Positions 35,008 to 44,857 of a DNA stretch of 64,000 nucleotides are shown one piece after another; position 1 is the stretch's first letter, and each line of letters opens with the position of its first letter. Below the pieces are notes generated by a model that did no database searches, was not told the origin of the DNA, and was given only the letters and a program-made list of their open reading frames with translations. The stretch comes from Ciceribacter lividus. GTDB taxonomy: Bacteria; Pseudomonadota; Alphaproteobacteria; Rhizobiales; Rhizobiaceae. The translations under genes and the position numbers were made by a program. Where the stretch lies: assembly GCF_003337715.1 (NCBI RefSeq), contig NZ_QPIX01000004.1, forward strand, positions 248,001 through 312,000. Direction: 5' to 3'.

Positions 35008-36906
35008 ATGGCAGGACCGGGCGACAATATCAGGGCGAAGTCAGGTTCGGCGGCGGATACGGAGCCGCTGCGCCGGGCGATCACCGGGTGTGTCCGCTCG
35101 GTGGCCGGCGACGGCGAAGTCGAGGTGGTCTTCGCCAACGAGCGCCCGGGGCTTGCCGGAGAGCGGGTGCGTCTGCCCGAACTCTCCAAGCGTCCGACGG
35201 CGCACGAGCTCGCGGTGACTCGTGGCCTCGGCGATTCCATGGCGCTGAGGCTCGCCTGCCATGACCAGAAGATCCATTCGACGATGGCTCCGCAGGGTGT
35301 CGATGCGCGTGCGGTTTTCGATGCCGTCGAACAGGCCAGGGTCGAATCGATCGGCGCCTTGCGGATGCGCGGCATGGCCGCGAACCTTCAGACGATGAAT
35401 GCCGAGAAGTACGCCAAGGCGAACTTCTCGGGGATCAGCCGGCAGGAGGATGCCCCGCTCTCCGAAGCGATGGCCATGCTGGTGCGGGAAAAGCTGACGG
35501 GTGAGAAGCCGCCGGAAAGTGCAGGCAAGGTACTCGATCTCTGGCGTCCCTTCATCGAGGAAAAGGCTTCGAGCGAATTCGAAGGGCTGAGCGGCGCCAT
35601 CAACGATCAGCAGGCCTTCGCGAAGGTCATGCGCCATATCCTGAGCGCTATGGAAATGGCTGAGGACTTTGGCGACGAGTCCGAGGAAAGCGAACAGGAA
35701 GACACGACCGACGAGGACCAGCCGCGCAGCAACGAGGAAGATCAGGAAAGCGCCGAAGAAGAAGCCGGCCAGGACTCTGCGCCCGCGGAGGAGAGCGAAG
35801 CCTCCCAGGAGCAGATGGAAGAAGGCGAAATGGACGGCGCCGAGATCTCCGAAGACGAGATGATGGACGAGGGCGAGGACGATTCCGAAACGCCCGGCGA
35901 AATGCGTCGTCCCGCGAGCCCGTTCGACGATTTCAACGAGAAGGTCGACTACCGGATCTACACGACGGAATTCGACGAAATCATCACGGCCGAGGAGCTT
36001 TGTGACGAGGCGGAACTCGATCGGCTGCGTGCTTTTCTCGACAAGCAGCTCGCGCATCTGCAGGGCGCGGTCGGGCGCCTTGCGAACCGCCTGCAACGCC
36101 GCCTCATGGCGCAGCAAAACCGCTCCTGGGACTTCGATCTCGAGGAGGGCTATCTCGACACAGCTCGCCTGACGCGCATGGTGATCGACCCCATGCAGCC
36201 GCTTTCCTTCAAGATGGAGCGCGATACGCAGTTCCGCGACACGGTGGTGACGCTGGTGATCGACAATTCCGGTTCAATGCGCGGACGTCCCATCACCGTG
36301 GCTGCGACCTGTGCCGATATCCTGGCGCGCACACTCGAACGCTGCGGCGTCAAGGTCGAGATTCTGGGTTTCACGACCAAGGCTTGGAAGGGCGGGCAGT
36401 CCCGCGAGAAATGGCTCGCCAACGGCAAGCCGCCGACGCCGGGCCGCCTCAACGATCTTCGACACATCGTCTACAAGTCGGCGGATGCCCCGTGGCGCCG
36501 TTCGCGTCGCAATCTGGGTCTGATGATGCGCGAAGGCCTGCTCAAGGAGAATATCGACGGCGAGGCGCTGATGTGGGCGCATAGCCGTTTGCTCGGTCGT
36601 CGTGAACAGCGAAAGATCCTCATGATGATCTCCGATGGCGCGCCCGTCGACGACTCGACGCTGTCGGTCAACCCGGGCAACTATCTGGAGCGGCATCTGC
36701 GCGCGGTCATCGATCAGATTGAAACCCGCTCGCCGGTCGAGCTGCTCGCGATCGGCATCGGCCACGACGTGACCCGCTACTACAGCAGGGCCGTCACCAT
36801 CGTCGATGCAGACGAGCTCGCGGGCGCGATGACGGAACAACTCGCCGCGCTTTTCGAAGACAAGGCACGGGCGCCGCGGGGCGATCGCTTGCGCCGTGCG
36901 GGCTAA
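35008..36906 (+). CDS. cobT: Aerobic cobaltochelatase subunit CobT
   Basis: CobT (632 residues) forms a two-tiered ring with CobS. Three parts are visible: an N-terminal domain (about 1-220), a long acidic linker (about 222-305) rich in Glu, Asp and Ser, and a C-terminal von Willebrand A domain (about 410-620). Its metal-binding MIDAS sequence is D-N-S-G-S near residue 419, with M-I-S-D-G-A-P near 545. The layout matches magnesium-chelatase subunit ChlD. Its last 11 nt overlap the next gene. Confidence 0.95.
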   Translation: MAGPGDNIRAKSGSAADTEPLRRAITGCVRSVAGDGEVEVVFANERPGLAGERVRLPELSKRPTAHELAVTRGLGDSMALRLACHDQKIHSTMAPQGVDARAVFDAVEQARVESIGALRMRGMAANLQTMNAEKYAKANFSGISRQEDAPLSEAMAMLVREKLTGEKPPESAGKVLDLWRPFIEEKASSEFEGLSGAINDQQAFAKVMRHILSAMEMAEDFGDESEESEQEDTTDEDQPRSNEEDQESAEEEAGQDSAPAEESEASQEQMEEGEMDGAEISEDEMMDEGEDDSETPGEMRRPASPFDDFNEKVDYRIYTTEFDEIITAEELCDEAELDRLRAFLDKQLAHLQGAVGRLANRLQRRLMAQQNRSWDFDLEEGYLDTARLTRMVIDPMQPLSFKMERDTQFRDTVVTLVIDNSGSMRGRPITVAATCADILARTLERCGVKVEILGFTTKAWKGGQSREKWLANGKPPTPGRLNDLRHIVYKSADAPWRRSRRNLGLMMREGLLKENIDGEALMWAHSRLLGRREQRKILMMISDGAPVDDSTLSVNPGNYLERHLRAVIDQIETRSPVELLAIGIGHDVTRYYSRAVTIVDADELAGAMTEQLAALFEDKARAPRGDRLRRAG

Positions 36907-37912
36907 CCCCTCCATCTTCGTCCAGATCGGTGCAGCCCTCTTTGTCGGTGCGGCCCTCATGGTGCATGACGGGGTCGCCGAGGAGCCCGAGCGTATCGCC
37001 GTCGCAAGTGCGCCGATCCATTTCTTCGACCGCGCTTCGCAAGCCACTCGTTTCGGATCGCTCGAATTTCTCGGTGGACTGGAATTGTCCTCCGCGGAGA
37101 TGGCGTTCGGCGCGTGGTCCTCGATTCGCTTCCTGCCCGATGGGCGGCATTTCATCGGCGTTCTCGATACCGGGCACTGGCTGAAGGGCGAAATCCGGCG
37201 TGACGTCGAGGGGCGTCTCTGCGGTCTCGATGATGTATGGCTGACGTCGATGCGGGACGTCGATGGCAGCTACAATCAGAACAAGTGGTCGGTGGACGCC
37301 GAGAGCCTCGCGCTTCGCGGTGACGATGTGATCGTCGGTTACGAGCAGCGCCACCGTGTCACCGTCTTTTCCCCGCTTTCCAACTTTGAGACGGCACTGC
37401 CGGGCGAGTCGCTACCCCTGCCGTTCCCGACCGACGAGCTGCGCAACAATGGTGGATTGGAGACGCTTGCACTGTCGCCCGCAGCGAGCCCTCTCGGAGG
37501 CGCACTGGTCGCTGTTGCCGAGAAGAGCCGCAACCGCGATGAGTATCGCATCGCCGGCATTCTCGACGGGCCGTTGCGTGGCGCCTTCCGCGTAAGAACG
37601 AGTGACGACTTCGATATTACCGACGGGGCCTTCCTGCCCGGCGGCGACCTGCTTTTGCTTCAACGTCGCTTCAACCTTGCCGACGGGGTCGGGATGCGCA
37701 TCGTCAGGATCCCTGGCGACACGCTAAGGCCGGGAGCCGTCGTCGAGGGACGGACGATCCTCGAAGCTGATCTCGGCTATCAGATCGACAATATGGAAGG
37801 GCTGGACGCGGTTCGCGCGGAAGATGGCTCCGTGCATCTCTTCGTGGTGTCGGACGATAACCATTCGATCCTGCAGCGGACGTTGCTTCTGGAATTCCGC
37901 CTTCCCGAATGA
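36896..37912 (+). CDS. Secreted esterase-like/phytase-like beta-propeller protein
   Basis: The 338-residue protein begins at a GTG inside the end of cobT. It has a signal peptide (about 1-27, ending V-A-E-E). The rest resembles the 'esterase-like activity of phytase' family (DUF4394-like), with motifs G-G-L-E-L-S near 62, D-T-G-H-W near 94 and N-N-G-G-L-E-T near 182, and a closing N-M-E-G-L-D near 299. The substrate is unknown. The overlap with cobT suggests co-transcription, although a link to B12 is not obvious. Confidence 0.78.
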   Translation: MRANPSIFVQIGAALFVGAALMVHDGVAEEPERIAVASAPIHFFDRASQATRFGSLEFLGGLELSSAEMAFGAWSSIRFLPDGRHFIGVLDTGHWLKGEIRRDVEGRLCGLDDVWLTSMRDVDGSYNQNKWSVDAESLALRGDDVIVGYEQRHRVTVFSPLSNFETALPGESLPLPFPTDELRNNGGLETLALSPAASPLGGALVAVAEKSRNRDEYRIAGILDGPLRGAFRVRTSDDFDITDGAFLPGGDLLLLQRRFNLADGVGMRIVRIPGDTLRPGAVVEGRTILEADLGYQIDNMEGLDAVRAEDGSVHLFVVSDDNHSILQRTLLLEFRLPE

Positions 37913-37944
37913 AAAATGGCCGCACGGTTCGCGCCGGCGGCCAT
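37912..37944 (-). terminator. Rho-independent terminator after the YhhQ-type gene
   Basis: On the minus strand ATGGCCGC and GCGGCCAT form an 8-bp stem with a 13-base loop, followed by TTTTT. It lies 20 nt after the transporter stop codon and also sits just past the end of the convergent phytase-like gene. Confidence 0.75.
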
Positions 37945-37964
37945 ATCCTGATCGAGGATCCCGA

Positions 37965-38600
37965 TCAGATGCTTTTCAGCGGCGTCGTCGGGCGGACGGT
38001 ATTCATCAGCGCCCCATAGGGCAGCAACATGACGAGCCCCACAAGCATCTTGACGGCGAAATCGCCGATGGCCCAGGAAACCCAGCGCGGGGCTTCCATG
38101 GCGAAGATGCCTAAGATCGGAGCCCAGTCGATCGCGAAATCGTCGTTCGGGCCGATGATGCTGAAGACCACGGCGAAGGACAGCGAGAAGAAAATCACCG
38201 TATCCATCACAGAGCCGAAGATCGATCCGAACAGTGGTGCCTTCCACCAGGTCATCCGGCGCAGTCTGTTGAACACGGAAATATCGAGTAACTGGCCGAC
38301 GAGATAGGCCGACCCGGAAGCAATCGCGATACGAGGCTGCGACGTGGCAAAGGAGAGCCCCACGCCGATCAGGAAGCCGACGAAGACGACCTTGCGGGCG
38401 ATCGAAGGGCCGAACTGGCGGTTCGTCAGGTCGGTGACCAGGAACGCCACTGGATAGGTGAATGCGCCGTAGGTGAGAATATCCCCGAGCTTGATGCCGG
38501 CAAGCTCGCCGGAGAGGGGATACTGGACGAGGATGTTCGATGCGACCACGACGGCCGTCATCAACAGGCTGTAGACGAGAATATAGCGCGTCATCTGCAT
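37965..38600 (-). CDS. yhhQ: Queuosine precursor transporter (YhhQ/VUT family)
   Basis: The 211-residue membrane protein of the VUT (COG1738) family is predicted to import preQ0 or preQ1 for queuosine tRNA modification. It has six likely helices. The family sequence F-L-V-T-D-L-T-N-R is near residue 53, and W-W-K-A-P-L-F-G and D-T-V-I-F-F are in the second half. I chose the M-Q-M-T-R-Y start because AGGA is 7 nt upstream. The leader from 38601 to 38630 looks like a preQ1-type riboswitch with this AGGA inside the hairpin. A terminator follows on the same strand. Confidence 0.85.
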   Translation of the reverse strand: MQMTRYILVYSLLMTAVVVASNILVQYPLSGELAGIKLGDILTYGAFTYPVAFLVTDLTNRQFGPSIARKVVFVGFLIGVGLSFATSQPRIAIASGSAYLVGQLLDISVFNRLRRMTWWKAPLFGSIFGSVMDTVIFFSLSFAVVFSIIGPNDDFAIDWAPILGIFAMEAPRWVSWAIGDFAVKMLVGLVMLLPYGALMNTVRPTTPLKSI

Positions 38601-38630
38601 TTTTTTATCCTGGGTGATGCCACCAGTTGG
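38601..38630 (-). promoter_or_regulatory. Candidate preQ1-type riboswitch before yhhQ
   Basis: Immediately upstream of the yhhQ ATG the minus strand contains CTGGTGGCATCACCCAG followed by GATAAAAAA. CTGG pairs with CCAG, and the CACCC-stem-A-rich-tail order follows the preQ1-I pattern. The AGGA ribosome site is formed by the 3' arm and first tail base, so ligand binding could hide it. The loop is shorter than in the best-known examples. Structure and identity are inferred; the gene it precedes is a preQ transporter, which supports the idea. Confidence 0.5.
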
Positions 38631-38645
38631 AGGACTGTTTTCTTG

Positions 38646-38684
38646 AAAAAGGAAAAGGCCTGGGCGGCGCAAGCCGCACAAGCC
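38646..38684 (-). terminator. Rho-independent terminator after rpmB
   Basis: On the minus strand GGCTTG-T-GCGGC pairs with GCCGC-C-CAGGCC around a TTGC loop, followed by TTTTCCTTTTT. It lies 27 nt after the rpmB stop and separates rpmB from the yhhQ leader. Confidence 0.85.
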
Positions 38685-38710
38685 TCACATTCCTTTGGAC
38701 TCGAAGACGC

Positions 38711-39001
38711 TTACGCGGCTTCGGCGGTCTTCTTGACGATCTGGCGGCGCAGCAGGCGGGCGCGCATGCTCAGTTCCTTCTCGTCGGCCTTCAGCAGGAA
38801 GGCGTCGAGACCCCCGCGATGCTCGACCGAGCGCAGGGCAGCCGCCGAAACGCGCAGCCGGAAACGCTGGCCGAGAGCGTCGGAGATCAGGGTGACGTCG
38901 CACAGGTTCGGCAGGAACCTGCGCTTGGTCTTGTTGTTTGCGTGGCTCACATTGTGGCCCGACTGGACGCCCTTGCCGGTCAATTCGCAACTGCGGGACA
39001 T
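38711..39001 (-). CDS. rpmB: Large ribosomal subunit protein bL28
   Basis: The 96-residue protein begins [10 protein letters not shown], the standard N-terminus of bL28 in rhizobia, and continues with [12 protein letters not shown] and the rRNA-contacting F-R-L-R-V-S. The longer open frame (to 39067) lacks support. It is a monocistronic transcript with a consensus promoter at 39085-39113 and a terminator. Confidence 0.96.
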   Translation of the reverse strand: MSRSCELTGKGVQSGHNVSHANNKTKRRFLPNLCDVTLISDALGQRFRLRVSAAALRSVEHRGGLDAFLLKADEKELSMRARLLRRQIVKKTAEAA

Positions 39002-39084
39002 GATACACCTATTCTTCTTGGCCATCGGATCGGTGCCGGAAAACCGGTGCGCAATCCAACTAGGCATGATTGGAAAGTTGCGGT

Positions 39085-39113
39085 TCTATAGTCAGACTGG
39101 CTGCGCACGTCAA
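39085..39113 (-). promoter_or_regulatory. Sigma-70 promoter of rpmB
   Basis: On the minus strand TTGACG and TATAGA are separated by exactly 17 bp, close to the housekeeping consensus. Transcription would start near 39078, giving a leader of about 77 nt before the rpmB ATG. Confidence 0.7.
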
Positions 39114-39243
39114 GCCTGACAGCGGAGATTCCCGCAATTGCGTAGCCGACACGCTATTTTCTTGCCATGTTCTGGTTCAAAGGTAGCGTGCACGGAAGGG
39201 AATTCAACCCTCAAAGCTCAGTCTAGGGGCCGGACCAAACTGC

Positions 39244-40020
39244 ATGAAGCGTTATCTCGACGTTTTGACGGTCGCACTCGCAGCGATGACCTTTGCTGCG
39301 CCTGCCGCGGCTGACAGCGACATTCGATACGAGACCGAATACAACGTATCGCTCGGCATCCTGCCGATCGCCCATGCCTCGTTCGTTACAAAGGTCCTCA
39401 GCAGCGGTTACACCATTTCCGGCGATGTGAGGTCGGCTGGAATCGTCGACGTCATCGCGAAAATCTCGGCTCAGACCAGCGTCTCCGGCGTGCTGATGAA
39501 GGACAGGATGCAGGCATCGCGCTACTCGCTCGTCTACAAATCCAACAACAAGGTTCAGACCTACGATGTGCGTTACCGGAACGGAGACGTCGTCAAGGCT
39601 GAGATCACCCCGACACCGAAGAGAAAGCCGCGCAACTGGATCGAGGTCACCGACCGCGACCTCAAGTCGGTGCTGGATCCAATCAGCGGTATGATCGTGC
39701 CGGATGGTCAGGACGTTTGTCGCAGGACGCTGCCGATTTTCGACGGCGAGAGCCGGATGGATCTCGTCCTTTCACCAAAAGGGAGCTCGCGCTTTTCGGT
39801 CGGTGACGTCGAGGGGGAGGCGATCGTCTGCGCCATTCGCTACGTTCCGAAATCCGGTTTCCGTAAGGGGCGCAAGGACATCGAGTATCTGCGTCAGGCG
39901 ACCGACATGGAAATCTGGTTTGCCAAAACGGCACTACTCAAGGTATATGCTCCGGTCTACGCCCGTGTGCCGACGCGTATGGGGCCGCTCTACATCAGGG
40001 CCGTAAAGTTCGACGGTTGA
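39244..40020 (+). CDS. Periplasmic DUF3108 protein
   Basis: The 258-residue precursor has a signal peptide (about 1-23, ending A-P-A-A-A) and a DUF3108 domain over most of the mature protein, predicted as a beta-rich lipid-binding-like barrel. Two cysteines (around 159 and 198) could form a disulfide. It lies alone between rpmB (divergent) and an EamA transporter 19 nt downstream. The function of the family is unknown. Confidence 0.78.
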   Translation: MKRYLDVLTVALAAMTFAAPAAADSDIRYETEYNVSLGILPIAHASFVTKVLSSGYTISGDVRSAGIVDVIAKISAQTSVSGVLMKDRMQASRYSLVYKSNNKVQTYDVRYRNGDVVKAEITPTPKRKPRNWIEVTDRDLKSVLDPISGMIVPDGQDVCRRTLPIFDGESRMDLVLSPKGSSRFSVGDVEGEAIVCAIRYVPKSGFRKGRKDIEYLRQATDMEIWFAKTALLKVYAPVYARVPTRMGPLYIRAVKFDG

Positions 40021-40039
40021 CGTCACCGCGGGATCGCCA

Positions 40040-40942
40040 ATGCCCCGCAAAGGGGGAAATGTGAGAACGAGGGCAACGCTGATCGGGTTTACGGCCATTC
40101 TCATGTGGTCGTTCCTGGCCTTCTTTACTGCTGCATCGGGCAAGATGCCGCCATTTCAGTTGTCGGCAATCGCTTTCGCCATCGGCAGCCTGCCGAGCAT
40201 CGTGGCCTTCGCCGTCAGGCCGGAACGTCTGAGGTCGCTGAGGCAGCCTCTGAAGGTTTGGGTGACCGGCGTCGCCGGTCTCTTCGGCTATCACTTCCTC
40301 TACTTCACGGCGTTGCGGAACGCGCCGGTCGTCGAAGCCGGACTTATCGCCTATCTCTGGCCGTTGCTGATCGTCGTGGGATCGGCGCTGCTGCCGGGAG
40401 AACGGTTGCGCTGGTACCATGTGGTCGGTGCTCTTGCCGGTCTTTCGGGCACCGTCCTGATCGTCGGCAAGGATGGCGTCGACTTCGATCCCGCCTATCT
40501 TCTCGGCTACTCGGCGGCCTTCCTCTGCGCCTTCACCTGGTCGGGATATTCGCTGCTGACTCGTCGTTTCGATGCCGTCTCGACGGACGTGGTCACGGGG
40601 TTCTGCCTCGCGACGTCGGTTCTTTCCCTCGTCTGTCATCTGCTGCTGGAGACCACTGCATGGCCAACCGACGCCTGGGAATGGTTGGCGGTGGCCGGGC
40701 TGGGGCTCTTCCCTGTCGGAGCAGCCTTCTATGCGTGGGACTACGGCGTCAAGAATGGCGACATCCAGATTCTCGGTGCATCGAGCTACGCGGCACCGCT
40801 GCTCTCGACACTGATCCTCGCTCTTTTCGGGTTCGCAGAGCCGAACCTGCGCATTGCGCTTGCCTGCCTCCTGATTACCGGCGGCGCTGTTCTTGCCGCG
40901 CGCGAAATGTTCCGGCGTCGACCGGCTCCGGTCGCCGGCTGA
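40040..40942 (+). CDS. DMT-superfamily transporter (EamA type)
   Basis: The 300-residue inner-membrane protein has ten predicted helices in two repeated EamA halves. The first covers about residues 10-145, the second 155-290, with the usual G-x-x-x-F-Y-A-W-D-Y-G-V-K (near 228) in the second half. Several charged residues near the N-terminus (R-T-R) fit a cytoplasmic start. The family exports amino acids, metabolites or drugs; the substrate is unknown. A YhhN-like gene follows 16 nt later. Confidence 0.82.
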   Translation: MPRKGGNVRTRATLIGFTAILMWSFLAFFTAASGKMPPFQLSAIAFAIGSLPSIVAFAVRPERLRSLRQPLKVWVTGVAGLFGYHFLYFTALRNAPVVEAGLIAYLWPLLIVVGSALLPGERLRWYHVVGALAGLSGTVLIVGKDGVDFDPAYLLGYSAAFLCAFTWSGYSLLTRRFDAVSTDVVTGFCLATSVLSLVCHLLLETTAWPTDAWEWLAVAGLGLFPVGAAFYAWDYGVKNGDIQILGASSYAAPLLSTLILALFGFAEPNLRIALACLLITGGAVLAAREMFRRRPAPVAG

Positions 40943-40958
40943 TCGACGGGGCGGGCGT

Positions 40959-41615
40959 GTGGATATCGCGACTGGTGCCTGGCTGTTGTTATCGGTAGTC
41001 TTCGGACTGTCCTATCTCCGCCTTCTCAACGATCCGACAAGTACCCTTCGAACGGTTGTGAAGACCTTGCCGGTGCTGTTGCTCGCAGGTTTTGCCTGGT
41101 CGGCCGAAGCGCCGAAGCTTCTTCTCGCCGCACTGTTGCTCAGCGCGGCAGGCGATGCCTTTCTCGCGCACGACGGGGAGAGGGCTTTCGTCGGCGGACT
41201 CGCCGCCTTCCTGCTCGCCCACCTGATGTATGGTGCACTCTTCGTTTCCGTGGCGGCTCCGTCCATCGTGTTGAGTGAAGCCTGGCGAATTCCCGCCGGC
41301 GCCGTGTCGGTGGTGGCGATTGCCATCGTTCTTCCCTTGGTCAGGAGGTACGCGGGTCCGCATCGCATGGCCGTATCCGTCTACGGCATCATTATCCTCG
41401 GGATGGCGCTGCTCGCCTTGCTCGTTCCGGTGCCGACCGTCTTTGTCGGGGCTGCCGTCTTCATGAGCTCGGATGCCGTGCTCGCCTGGCGCAGGTTCGT
41501 GCTGAAGTCAGACGACGCCTTGCGCCGGGCAGCCTCCTACTATGTCTGGATCAGCTATTTCGCAGCCCAGTGTATTCTGACCTGGGCGCTTGCAGGTGTC
41601 GCCGCGGGCCTTTAG
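40959..41615 (+). CDS. YhhN-family membrane protein (lysoplasmalogenase-like)
   Basis: The 218-residue protein has about eight membrane helices and the YhhN/TMEM86 signature region S-A-A-G-D-A-F-L-A near residue 64. In mammals TMEM86B hydrolyses lysoplasmalogens; the bacterial substrate is uncertain. The GTG at 40959 follows a GGGGCGGG stretch and gives M-D-I-A-T-G. The frame is open further upstream into the previous gene but that part looks non-coding. It converges on the cupin gene. Confidence 0.78.
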   Translation: MDIATGAWLLLSVVFGLSYLRLLNDPTSTLRTVVKTLPVLLLAGFAWSAEAPKLLLAALLLSAAGDAFLAHDGERAFVGGLAAFLLAHLMYGALFVSVAAPSIVLSEAWRIPAGAVSVVAIAIVLPLVRRYAGPHRMAVSVYGIIILGMALLALLVPVPTVFVGAAVFMSSDAVLAWRRFVLKSDDALRRAASYYVWISYFAAQCILTWALAGVAAGL

Positions 41616-42037
41616 CCCTGCCCCGGCGACCATCCGGGCGGCGCCATCTCGAAGGCGGAGAACTGAAAGCCCGGTGCAACGGTGCAGCCGACAAGCGTAT
41701 AGGTGCCGAGACTTTCGGCGGCTTGCCAGCAGTTGGCCGGGATCACTGCCTGAGGGCGTTCTCCGGTCAACACGGCAGGGCCGAGGCGGATCGTCTCCAC
41801 GGTCATTCCGTCGGGGGCGTGGCGGAGCGCGAGCGGCGCTCCGGCATAGTAGTGCCAGACCTCCGCCGCATCCCTGACGCGATGCCAGTGCGACCGCTGG
41901 CCGGCCGTCAGCAGATAATAGATCGCGGTGGAATTGCCCCGGCCTACGTCAGCCGCATCGCGAAAGGTTTCCGCATACCAACCGCCTTCGGGATGCGGCT
42001 GCATTCCAAGGGCTGCGACGATGTCCTCGGCGCGCAT
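41612..42037 (-). CDS. Cupin-fold DUF985 protein
   Basis: A 141-residue cupin with H-P-E-G-G-W-Y at about residues 15-21, Y-Y-L-L near 40, H-W-H-R near 50, W-H-Y-Y-A-G near 61, and G-C-T-V-A-P-G-F near 117. The histidines could bind metal, and yeast/bacterial homologues resemble RmlC-like epimerases, but no activity is established. It shares one base with the upstream glyoxalase II gene, so translation is likely coupled. It overlaps the 3' end of the YhhN gene by 4 nt. Confidence 0.85.
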   Translation of the reverse strand: MRAEDIVAALGMQPHPEGGWYAETFRDAADVGRGNSTAIYYLLTAGQRSHWHRVRDAAEVWHYYAGAPLALRHAPDGMTVETIRLGPAVLTGERPQAVIPANCWQAAESLGTYTLVGCTVAPGFQFSAFEMAPPGWSPGQG

Positions 42038-42807
42038 CAGAAGTGATCCTTGCGCCGGCGGATCTCCGCAAAGACCTCCTCGTTCGTCCGGCCTTCCATC
42101 AAGAGATTCCGGCGGATTTCCGGGTCGGCCGCGCGGAGGAAAGGATTGGTTTCCTTCTCGAGCCCGATCGTGGTCGGGATCGTGAACTTACCTTCCGCCC
42201 GCAGCCTCTCGATCTCGCCGGCGCGCGCTTTCAGGCGCTCGTTGTCCGGGTCGATGGTCAGGGCGAAGCGCGCATTCGCCAGCGTGTATTCGTGGCCGAA
42301 ATAGACTGCTGTCTCGTCCGGCAGGGACGCAAGCTTCTGCAGCGAGTGCCACATGTCGGTCGCCGGGCGTTCGAACAGCCGGCCACAGCCGAGGGCGAAG
42401 AGCGTGTCTGCGGCGAACAGCAACTTGCTGTCCGGGAAATGATAGCAGACGTGCCCGGCGGTGTGACCGGGGGTCTCGATTACCTGAACGACATGGCCTC
42501 CGAAATCGAAGGTATCTCCGTCACCCACCGCCCGGTCGATCCCGGGAATCGCAACGGCCTCGTTGCGAGGCCCGATGATCTCGCAGCCATAGCGATCCTT
42601 GAGGGCAAGATTGGCCTCGACGTGATCGCCGTGGTGATGCGTCGTCAGGATGTGGGTGATATTCCACCCCCGTCGCTCCGCCATGGCGACGATCGGAGCG
42701 TATTCCGGCGCGTCGATCGAGGCCGTGAGATTGCTCTCGTGGCAGTGGAGAAGGACTCCGAAATTGTCGCTGCGGCACAGGAAGATTTCGAGTTCCAGAG
42801 CTTTCAT
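42037..42807 (-). CDS. gloB: Hydroxyacylglutathione hydrolase (glyoxalase II)
   Basis: The enzyme hydrolyses S-D-lactoylglutathione to D-lactate and glutathione in methylglyoxal detoxification. This 256-residue metallo-beta-lactamase-fold protein has T-H-H-H-G-D-H (near residue 56), G-H-T-A-G-H near 116, and the C-terminal glutathione-binding region with [11 protein letters not shown] near 170. The start at 42807 (M-K-A-L-E-L-E) is preferred over an upstream open frame to 42867. It is divergent from a methyltransferase gene. Confidence 0.92.
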   Translation of the reverse strand: MKALELEIFLCRSDNFGVLLHCHESNLTASIDAPEYAPIVAMAERRGWNITHILTTHHHGDHVEANLALKDRYGCEIIGPRNEAVAIPGIDRAVGDGDTFDFGGHVVQVIETPGHTAGHVCYHFPDSKLLFAADTLFALGCGRLFERPATDMWHSLQKLASLPDETAVYFGHEYTLANARFALTIDPDNERLKARAGEIERLRAEGKFTIPTTIGLEKETNPFLRAADPEIRRNLLMEGRTNEEVFAEIRRRKDHF

Positions 42808-42890
42808 GAGGTCGGTCCGTCTCTGCTTCGTCGCGCGGAATGTAACGTCTTTGGCCTTGAAGTCCAATCCGCGCCTGATATCAATTACTC

Positions 42891-43640
42891 ATGCACGTCG
42901 ATATCGTCGATCTCCGCCAGTTCTACCATTCGCGGCTCGGGCGGATGGCCGAGCACTCGATCGCGATGGCGCTCGCGTCGCTTTGGAGTCGGCTGCCGCA
43001 GGAGCGGCTCGTGGGGCTCGGCTATTGCGTTCCGTTCCTGGATCGCTTCCGGACCGATACCGAGAGAACCTTCGCCTTCATGCCGGCCGGACAAGGCGCG
43101 GTGAACTGGCCCGTCGGGGAGCCCTCGGCCACGGCCCTGGTCTTTGAGGAGGAGTTGCCTCTTCCGGACTCATCAATCGATCGTGTGTTGATGGTTCACT
43201 CGCTCGAGTTCGTTGAAGACCCGCGCGAGACCCTCAAGGAAATCTGGCGCGTGCTGGCGCCGGGCGGACGGCTGGTGATCGTGGTACCGAACCGGCGCGG
43301 GGTATGGGCGCGGATGGAACACACGCCTTTCGGCTCGGGCCGCCCCTATTCTCGTGGCCAGCTCACCACCTTGTTGCGGGAGACAAATTTCACCCCCGGG
43401 GCAAGCGCCGAGGCACTGTTTTTTCCGCCGTCGAAGATACGGGCCGTCCTGCGGCTGCGGCGAAGTTTCGAGCGGGTGGGCCGCTTCATCTGGCCAGCCT
43501 TTTCCGGGGTCATCATCGTCGAGGCACAGAAGAGGCTCTACCAGGGCCTTCCGGTGAAGGCGCGCGCTTCCCGTCGCGTATTCGCTCCCGCCCTGGCTCC
43601 GCGTGGCGTGCCGACCACGCGGCTGCCGGCCGACGTGTGA
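42891..43640 (+). CDS. SAM-dependent methyltransferase (type 11)
   Basis: The 249-residue protein has a class I methyltransferase fold. The SAM-binding G-L-G-Y-C near residues 42-46 is a weak motif [13 protein letters not shown] near 89-100 and [14 protein letters not shown] near 121-134 are typical motif III/post III. The C-terminal third is basic. Its substrate is unknown. It is divergent from gloB and 122 nt upstream of hisC. Confidence 0.82.
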   Translation: MHVDIVDLRQFYHSRLGRMAEHSIAMALASLWSRLPQERLVGLGYCVPFLDRFRTDTERTFAFMPAGQGAVNWPVGEPSATALVFEEELPLPDSSIDRVLMVHSLEFVEDPRETLKEIWRVLAPGGRLVIVVPNRRGVWARMEHTPFGSGRPYSRGQLTTLLRETNFTPGASAEALFFPPSKIRAVLRLRRSFERVGRFIWPAFSGVIIVEAQKRLYQGLPVKARASRRVFAPALAPRGVPTTRLPADV

Positions 43641-43762
43641 GCCCTTTCCGGCAGGCGTCGAACCCTCGACAAATGGCGGTTTCCGTTCTAATGGCTCTGA
43701 ACCCGAAGACCGTGCGTCCGCCCGGTTTTTCTCACGTTATCAGCAGTTCGACGAGCAGCGAC

Positions 43763-44857
43763 ATGACCAAGCCTACGCCGCGTCCCGGAATTCTCGACAT
43801 CGCCGCCTATGTGCCGGGCAAGGAGCATGCTCCGGGCGTCGAGCGTGTGTTCAAGCTCTCGTCCAACGAGACGCCGCTCGGACCCAGTCCGAAAGCCATA
43901 GAGGCCTTCAAGCAGAGCGCCGACCATCTTGAGCTTTACCCGGACGGGCAGGCAACAGCCCTGCGCGAGGCGATCGCCGAGGTCCATGGCTTGAACATGG
44001 CCAACATTCTCTGTGGCAACGGTTCGGACGAGTTGCTCGGCCTTCTCTGCCATGTCTATCTCGGACCGGGCGACGAGGGCATCATCACCGAGCACGGTTT
44101 CCTCGTCTACAAGATCCAGATCATGGGTGCCGGGGCGACGCCCGTGGTGGTGAAGGAAAGGAACTGCACCGTCGACGTCGACGCCATTCTCTCTGCCGTC
44201 ACGGAAAAGACGAAGATCGTCTTCATCGCCAATCCCGGCAATCCGACGGGGACCTACGTTCCGGTCAGCGAAATCCGCCGCCTTCAGGCCGGCCTGCCGG
44301 CTCACGTCGTCCTCGTCCTCGACGCCGCCTACGCGGAATATGTTCGCCGCAACGATTACGAGGCCGGCATAGAGCTTGTTTCGGGCAATCGGAACGTCGT
44401 CATGACCCGCACCTTCTCGAAGGCCTACGGCCTTGCCACGCTGCGTATCGGCTGGATTTTTGCCCCTGCGGAGATCGTGGACGCCATGAACCGCGTGCGC
44501 GGCCCCTTCAATCTCAATGCGCCGGCGATTGCCGCGGGTGCTGCGGCGATACGGGATCAGGCGTTCGTCGAAACGGCAGTGGCTCACAACCGGCTCTGGC
44601 TGGATAGGGTGACGGAGGCACTCAAGGAGATGGGTCTCGAAGTGACGCCTTCGGTCACGAATTTCGTGCTCATTCATTTCCCGGATGCCGAGGGCAAACG
44701 TGCCCCGGACGCGGATGCCTTCCTCACCAGCCGCGGCTATATCCTTCGTGCCGTCCGTGGCTACGGGTTTGCCAATGCACTGCGGATGACGATCGGCGGT
44801 GAAGAAGCCAATCTCGGCGTGATCGACGCACTCCGTGAGTTCATGGGACGCAACTGA
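43763..44857 (+). CDS. hisC: Histidinol-phosphate aminotransferase
   Basis: A 364-residue class I/II PLP aminotransferase of the HisC type. Landmarks are [11 protein letters not shown] near residue 32, N-P-G-N-P-T-G-T near 160, D-A-A-Y-A-E-Y near 190, and the PLP lysine in [10 protein letters not shown] near 218. Placed directly before tyrC with a 1-nt overlap, it may serve aromatic transamination as well as histidine synthesis. I chose ATG 43763 for family length; an upstream ATG at 43691 would add 24 residues. Confidence 0.92.
   Translation: MTKPTPRPGILDIAAYVPGKEHAPGVERVFKLSSNETPLGPSPKAIEAFKQSADHLELYPDGQATALREAIAEVHGLNMANILCGNGSDELLGLLCHVYLGPGDEGIITEHGFLVYKIQIMGAGATPVVVKERNCTVDVDAILSAVTEKTKIVFIANPGNPTGTYVPVSEIRRLQAGLPAHVVLVLDAAYAEYVRRNDYEAGIELVSGNRNVVMTRTFSKAYGLATLRIGWIFAPAEIVDAMNRVRGPFNLNAPAIAAGAAAIRDQAFVETAVAHNRLWLDRVTEALKEMGLEVTPSVTNFVLIHFPDAEGKRAPDADAFLTSRGYILRAVRGYGFANALRMTIGGEEANLGVIDALREFMGRN

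Noticed and set aside
38711..39067. Longer N-terminus for bL28
   Set aside because: Extra 22 residues are absent from the family, and M-S-R-S-C-E-L is the standard start.
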